64,000 nucleotides of DNA, from positions 940,624 through 1,004,623 of the forward strand of contig NMRA01000103.1 of the NCBI GenBank assembly GCA_002633005.1, given 5' to 3'. A program made the translations under genes and the position numbers. A model generated the notes under the pieces. It made no database searches, was not told the origin of the DNA, and saw nothing but the letters and a program-made list of their open reading frames with translations. This stretch comes from Phoronis australis. Lineage: Eukaryota > Phoronida > Phoronidae. Shown here one piece after another: positions 58,030 to 64,000 of this stretch (its first letter is position 1; the number at the start of each line of letters is the position of its first letter).

Positions 58030-58489
58030 CTATCCCCAGCTCTCAGAACACTGTTCACAAACTGCGCCACAATGCAACGTTCATTACAAGATCTCTTTTT
58101 ATCACTCTATGGTCTGCTCATTCAGTTTGTCCGGAATCTGCTTTGCCAGGTTGTAATAGCGCAGTTGGATGTTTGGTGTATCCACTTGGTACTTCATATA
58201 TTTTCCCACTTGTCAGTTTGTATCTATTTGGTATTTATTATTGAGTTTGCCGTTTTGCTCGACCCACTTAGTAGGCAATCGGCCAATGCCCATTTTAGTA
58301 TTACATACCTATTTGGTACCACACCAATTTGTGCCTCTTTGTATGCGATATTCAGTTACATATTGGATATCTTAAACGTGTATGTTATCTCTTGCAACTA
58401 AGACACCCATCTGGAACCTTCTGTAATATGATTAATTGTGGAGCTGTGACCCTGAAATTACCTCAAAACTCACTCGAGAAAAACTCTCC
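58030..58489 (+). repeat. Large inverted repeat, left arm
   Basis: About 460 bp with strong similarity to the complement of 62678-63240. It starts TATCCCCAGCTCTCAG and ends CACTCGAGAAAAACTCTCC. Inside, CCA(C/T)TTGGTA-like words recur. A frame of 109 codons (58072-58401) is open and hydrophobic, but overlapping frames are also open. Confidence 0.85.
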
Positions 58490-59384
58490 GAAAGGTCTTT
58501 CAGAATAGTCCTTTTGCGAGTTTATAACAATAACGCGAGATTATGTGAGACTCAACTGTGACGTCACGGGAAGTGGGGCAATAGCTTGTCGTTATGGCCA
58601 TTTGCCCAATACGGTAGCAGAGTGTATTCTGTTATTTTCTTCGAGTTTTTAGCCGTTTAGTTCGAAAAATGCCAAACAAGCATTGCTGTTATGACTAACG
58701 GAATTCAGATTCGCACTACAATACGTTCAATCGCGTTCTGTGCTAATTTCGTCCCGTGTATTTTAAACGGGAGGTAGGCGAAATCCGATCACTGATAAGT
58801 TTTCACCTTGTCAAAAATACATTCTACACCTAAAATTATCACCTAAAACTGCGCTTACTTCCTTTAGTGGTCCTTTCTGCTTCTAAACATTTCTTCGATG
58901 AAGCATAGCTACGGGAATTCAGGTGACTTTGGCGAAGAATTCCAACTCCACTTTTGAGTAGCCTACTGTTAACTTTGACCGCGCGCGCGATAACCACAAA
59001 GTATTTCAACTGATTCAGGGGAGTACGAGGCAAAGCCTAGCGCGAGACTGAGCGAAGCGCGAGACCTGGCGCGTGACACTTGCAAAATAGCATGAGAAAA
59101 TATCAAGTGAAATTTGTAAGATTTGTCTCCCTTGGACTTTTTTTCGTCAACAGGCGTGGACTAGAGTGGTATGGTGCTGTGGCAGTCAACTCCATTCAAG
59201 GTTGTTTCACTAACAATTGACGAGAAACTCCATGTGATACCTGACAGCAACACGTGACCTGTGCCTGGAACACGAAATAGGTGCGTTGGCGTTGACGGAA
59301 GAGTTGTGATGAATTTGATGTCAACCAGGGAATGTTCCACGTCAAAGTAAATATTTACAAAGGGACATAAGAAGCGGGGGTGGG

Positions 59385-59950
59385 GCATATGTATGGTGGG
59401 CCGTTGAGGGGAAAGTGTCGCCGTAAAATTGATCTCGTAAATTAAAAGGGGAAAAGTTTCGCCGTAAAATTACGCTCGTAATTACGAGCGTAAATTAAAT
59501 TGCAAAAGTGCTGCAGTAAAATTACGCTCGTAAATTAAATGGGGGAAATGTCGCCGTAAATTAAGCTCGTAAAATACTTTAAGAACGTTCCAAATTTAAA
59601 CGAATCAGTGTTGACCTAACATACACGAGTGTTGCTAGGCAGCTCGTTCTTGCACAATCGCTGACATTGCAGCAGCGATTTGATCCGCCATGATTCAGCG
59701 CTCGTATCGTAGACATGTAACCCGTCAGGAAATAAGTATTTCCAGGAGCACGCGCGACCGTGGATTGTAAAACCAACGTCATTGGCTAAGAGCTTAAACT
59801 AAATTACGAGCGTAATTTTACGCGTACGGAATTAAATTACGCTCGTGATTTTACGGCGTAATTAACGACGTAAATAACGGCGTAACGTATATGATTACGC
59901 TCGTATTGTTCCGGCGACACTTTCCCCCCAACGGCCCATCATACGTATGC
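59385..59950. mobile_element. Fold-back MITE with 'GGGCCGTTG' termini
   Basis: 566 bp with about 45-bp inverted ends: GTATGGTGGGCCGTTGAGGG with AAAGTGTCGCCG at the left, and CGGCGACACTTTCC with AACGGCCCATCATAC at the right. The interior is packed with TTACGCTCGTAA and TTACGAGCGTAA words that pair with each other. No coding capacity. Confidence 0.85.
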
Positions 59951-60182
59951 TTCCCTAACGTTTTCAGGCGTCATAATTAGTTCATGTTAACTTGTATAGG
60001 CGTGGACTACCAGGGATAGAGGAGAAAAGCAAGACAGGGAAACAAACGGAAGAGAAAATTCATGAAACTTTTGTCAACTAGCATTGCTTGGTTTACCCTT
60101 TAAGAGCACTAGCAAGGACATCATTGTTAGAGTTTCCAATTGTTTGCAGCACAGATTGCATAAAAGCACTTTAAATTTGCAC

Positions 60183-60287
60183 TTAGTCATTCGTGCAAGT
60201 ATTTCAAAAATTCGATAAAGCGTTTAAGGCGCAGNTTAGTCATTCGTGCAAGTATTTCAAAAATTCGATAAAGTGTTTAAGGCGCAG
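60183..60287. repeat. 52-bp repeat on both sides of a single N
   Basis: 60183-60234 and 60236-60287 are identical except one C/T difference, with N at 60235 between them. Likely an assembly join with unmerged overlap. Confidence 0.85.
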
Positions 60288-60733
60288 CTTTTACACATAA
60301 CGTTAATTCATGGTTTTTTCAGTTAAATTCGATGCACAACTATATTTTTCAAGTCCCCGTTACGTCAGTGTATTTCTTCCTTTTTTGTCGAAAAAAAATT
60401 TAAAGTCATTAGTAAAAGGTTGATAACCAAACAGATAGCCCCAATAGCTGTTCATTTTCTGTTTATTGAAGTAATAAACCTTTTCGTATTGAGAGATCCG
60501 TCGTGGCCATCCACGCAGTCACCCATTTTGTGTTTTTATTGAAAAAACTTACTGCTCACTGAGATAAGTCACACTGATGGATTTGATTACTTCTGTACTC
60601 CGTTTTTTTTAAACCACACAGCTTCTTTTTACAGAATGTCACTTCTTGGATGGTCGCTCAATGATAGAATTAACCTTCGATGTTGCATATGTCAATCAGA
60701 TTGTGGGAGGTCCAATTTTGATGCCCGTGCACA

Positions 60734-61464
60734 GTCATGTGTGAGAAACAACATGACCGCCGGTCCTCCAAAACGGACCGAATCACCACAAATCAGGACG
60801 TACGGGGATCAAATGGGACCGCCGCAGCAGAAAATGGGACCGACTCACCTAAAAACATGACCGCTCCACCAAAAAACGGACCGCCGGAGACTGAACATGA
60901 TACCCGTGGATTATTTTTTGACCTCAATGACAAGCAGGCTAAGTTTTATGACCCGTAATTTGACAGTGTAGGCCTACGTGCAGGTCTTATGCACCTTATG
61001 AATCGAGCGCGACAGATTTTTTGTTACAAAAGGCAAAGAATTATGCAAGAAAATGACGTTCATTAAATTGTTTTTCACTCAAACTGTTGCAACGGGCAAG
61101 GTGAGTGTTGGTTGATTCACAGATTTTGCATGCACCTCTGCCGGTCGTTAGTTCTGTAGGTGGCGAGCAGAAACACCCGGCTGTATTAAATTTCGGGGTC
61201 TGACGGGGCTTAACGCACGGGCTACCAGGTTGTATTTTGGGGATAGACTTCATACAGCTAGCTGGCGGGTTACATCAAACCCCGCAGTATCATTGATAAC
61301 TACATTTTGTTTGGCGGTCTTGTCTTTAGGTGCGTCAGTTCCATTTTCTGGTGCGACAGTCTCATATGATCCCCATAGGCCCTATTTTGTGGTGAGTCAG
61401 CCTGATTTGGAGGATTTGCGGTGATGTTTTGGGTCCAGCGGTCATGTTGTTTCTTACCCGTGAC
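60734..61464. mobile_element. Inverted-repeat element with degenerate 20-bp internal repeats
   Basis: The left arm (60734-60890) and right arm (about 61302-61464) are complementary with indels, e.g. GAAACAACATGACCGC versus GCGGTCATGTTGTTTC. The left arm is itself a run of degenerate units of about 20 nt containing ATGACCGC, ACGGACCG or ATGGGACCG. Short frames within are repeat translations, not genes. Confidence 0.7.
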
Positions 61465-62144
61465 AGTGAACATGTCTAACGCAATAAGGTACTTAAAGTA
61501 CTGTACAGTAAATGTTCTGACAGTACTAAAAATATTTCAGCGATTTTTAAGCTCGAGTTTAACTCATCAATCGTAACAGCCAACTGTAGGATGAAGCAAA
61601 ATACGAATAAATTCCGAAAATTTCTGGGCGAAGTCCCAAACGTCGTGGGATGCCGTGTCCTCCATGTTTCCCCTGTTGCCCGTCAAAAATCTGCGAGCAC
61701 ACCTTCGAATATTGGTTTAATATTCTGTTTTGATAAACAACGAATTTGTTGGTTGCTTGATTATATGTGCGTTTATTCTACGACTATCGACTGACTTGTA
61801 CATTAGTTTTGACAGTTAGAAGCTCACATTTTAAGTGTTTTGTAAGAATGCATGACGTTTAATTCAATGAACTTAAATGCAAGCTGAAATTGGGAAGATC
61901 TAAATCATCAGCTTCCCAAAGTTAAGAAGTATATCAGACGATTTTTCAAACCTAGAATCTTTCTCAAGATATTGACGCAATTCGGATATTCATTCAGGGC
62001 GTCATAAAATGTACTCATGCATTTTTTATTTACTTAGAGACAAGACTGGTGGTGACGCTGACATCGAAACATCTGTTTCAAAAACAAGGCGAAAGGGCAA
62101 ATGAACAGCAAAAATACACTGTAAGCAATAAAGGTACTAATGTA

Positions 62145-62197
62145 TATGGAAAGCTTCCTCTCGTCATGTTNTATGGAAAGCTTCCTCTTGTCATGTT
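62145..62197. repeat. 26-bp repeat on both sides of a single N
   Basis: 62145-62170 and 62172-62197 differ by one C/T, with N at 62171. Same layout as at 60235, again a probable join. Confidence 0.85.
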
Positions 62198-62677
62198 GTA
62201 GGGTGATTGCCAAGGTAAAGAGAGTTTTGGAGCTGTTTTTATTTTTTGGTTGACTCTCGAAGGCTATCTCAAATACAGAGCATTGAACGCAGAGGCAACG
62301 TCTGAATTAGTATAGGTCTGTGTAACAAGTGGTTCATGCCACTACAAGAAACGGACACTGCAATGCAACGGTTGATCTACATTTCAGCGTCTTCTTACAT
62401 GGTACATGTGCTAACGGCGAGCTATTATTGACGCTGCACAGGTAACATTGCTGTTCAATTGACACTAAGGCGTGGCATTTTCGCAAGACCAGAACCATTT
62501 CTAGGGTCCGTTTCATGAAAAAAGACTTAAAATTAGTGACTTGTAGTTTGTCTTACTTTCCAATTTCATATCTGCTGGGAATGGATTAGTCTTGTAATTA
62601 CGGTCACATCACGTACTTTTAAATAAGGTATAGAAATTACCACCAACATCTTGTGTATGATTTCTGAGAGACAGTTA

Positions 62678-63240
62678 GGAGAGTTTTTCTCGAGTGAGTT
62701 CTGATTATTGGGGACAAGTATATCAGCACAAGAGTAATATATATATTAAATTGTATTGGTAAGTTCAGTCACGGCTCTACATTTAATCATTTTACAGAAG
62801 ATACCAGATGGTTGTCTAACGGCTTTACAAATAATCCTTTTACAGAAGATACCAGATGGGTGTCTTAATTACAAGAGATAACATAAGCATTTAAGATACC
62901 CAATACATTACTTAGTATCGCATACAAAATGGCACAAGTTTGTGTAGTACAAAAGGGGTATATAATACTAAAATGGGTATTAGCCAATTGCCTACTAAGT
63001 GGGTCGAGGAAAACGGAATACTCAATAATAAATACCAAATGGATACAAACTGACAAATGGGAAAAAATCATATAAAGTACCAAGTGGATACACCAAACAT
63101 CCAACTGGGCTATAACAACCTGGCAAAACAGATTCCGGACAAGCCGAATGAGCAGACCAAGTAGAGTGATAAAAAGAGATCTTGTAATGAACGTGGTGTT
63201 GTGGCTCATTTTGTGCCCATTGTCCTGAGAGCTGTGGATA
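62678..63240 (-). repeat. Large inverted repeat, right arm
   Basis: Complement of 58030-58489 with an extra duplicated ACAGAAGATACCAGATGG block (62798-62870). The minus frame 62865-63209 is open for 114 codons and aligns to the left-arm frame over most of its length (e.g. VVIAQLDVWCIHLVL in both). Confidence 0.85.
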
Positions 63241-63367
63241 ATGCATGTATAAAGGAAAGAAAAAGTGGTTTATCTTGTGGCCCCTGAAGACAAAAGTTCT
63301 GAGTGGTATGAATTCTGAGCCTGTTCAAACTGAGCCAATATCCACTGTGAAATATTGAAGTCCATAC

Positions 63368-63450
63368 CTCGTTCAGAATTTCTTCTGGAAGATCGTGGAA
63401 GTTCAGGGCACAAACACTCTCTCCTTGAGTGAAAACCGGGACCAAATTCT
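63368..63450 (-). CDS. F-box-encoding exon
   Basis: The minus strand encodes ENLVPVFTQGESV, then CALNFHDLPEEILNE, and reaches a GTATGG donor in phase 0. LxxLPxEILxx is the start of an F-box, the Skp1-binding helix of SCF ubiquitin-ligase subunits; the rest of the F-box should be in a following exon at lower coordinates, which I could not find. The acceptor is weak (AG at 63452-63451 or 63450-63449), so the exon's 5' border is uncertain. The inverted-repeat region lies on its downstream side. Confidence 0.5.
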
Positions 63451-63452
63451 CT

Positions 63453-64000
63453 TCGGTGAAAATAATATGTGATTTGACTCTATGACTGGTCGTGTTCAGT
63501 CACAAATTTGTCTATCCTGGCTAGTATAAGAGCCCGTAGTGTGCCAATCGCTTGGATTTATGCTGTATTCTCTAGCATCTCAGATGTTCTTTAGCATGAC
63601 TGACTAAAGCCGCTAAGCTTTTGTGATCGCACTTATTTGACGAAAATTCTCTAAACGGGCAGAAAGGACCTTTGTTACTTATTTTGTTTTAAATCTTATG
63701 ATAGCAATTCTTACAAATTCAAACTTCAAGGGGATTTATTTACATTTAGTTGACCTGAATTTGTCAAATAAATGATAATAAAAGAAAACTAAAGGCTTTA
63801 TGTACAGTTTTTCTAAATATCCTCAAACCTAATGCCAAATGACTCGTTGGGCAAACGTCGTTGGCTTCAGTTTTCATACTGATCGCGTAATGTATCCAGA
63901 CAGAGCCACTGTTTCCCGTGTTGCGTATGCGATTATGCTCAATAATAACGATAGATAACAAAAATGATTACAAACTCAACAGCATTATTATTAATATTCA
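63453..64000. other. Right end of window, no gene recognised
   Basis: Only short frames without motifs. Upstream exons of the F-box gene would be expected here or beyond the edge. Confidence 0.4.

Overview
Eukaryotic (metazoan) genomic DNA, AT-rich, with widely spaced short exons, GT-AG introns and many short inverted-repeat and retroelement relics. Multi-MAM, MS4A-like, OGFr-domain, leucine-rich-repeat and F-box coding, together with cnidarian/lophotrochozoan/cephalochordate-style transposon fossils, suggest a marine invertebrate, perhaps a non-vertebrate deuterostome. I cannot name the species.

Region 1 (1-21.2 kb, minus strand): one large gene for a secreted or membrane-anchored protein built from tandem MAM domains. 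I reconstructed 20 coding exons by hand (signal peptide, seven MAM domains, P/T-rich linkers). All introns are GT-AG, every junction phase agrees, and together they give exactly 1238 codons before the gene runs off the left edge. Most exons lack an internal Met and are visible only by splice logic. The introns carry a 44-bp tandem array, two short DNA-transposon-like elements and a segment shared between two introns.

Region 2 (21.2-36.6 kb): a TATA-type candidate promoter for the MAM gene; an intact 252-aa four-pass membrane protein of the MS4A/CD20 type (minus, 26.5-25.8 kb) ending in a PPSY motif; a decayed leucine-rich-repeat receptor pseudogene (minus, 33.6-30.7 kb); several MITE-like inverted repeats and microsatellites.

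Region 3 (36.7-44.7 kb, minus strand): a second split gene, encoding an opioid-growth-factor-receptor (OGFr) domain protein. Six exons are found with perfectly matching phases, a stop codon and an AATAAA signal; the first exon(s) are missing. Its introns hold a truncated THAP zinc finger, a minisatellite, fold-back repeats and a 50-bp tandem duplication that copies an exon end together with its splice donor.

Region 4 (44.7-64 kb): no complete gene. It holds one orphan candidate exon, two decayed LINE fragments, a fossil transposon gene (transposase-like plus C2H2 remnant), a large inverted repeat (arms at 58.0-58.5 and 62.7-63.2 kb) enclosing two further fold-back elements, an F-box-encoding exon on the minus strand near 63.4 kb, and two places where a single N separates near-identical copies (probable assembly joins).

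The genes do not form a pathway; each is an independent eukaryotic transcription unit. The MAM, MS4A-like and OGFr genes are all on the minus strand.
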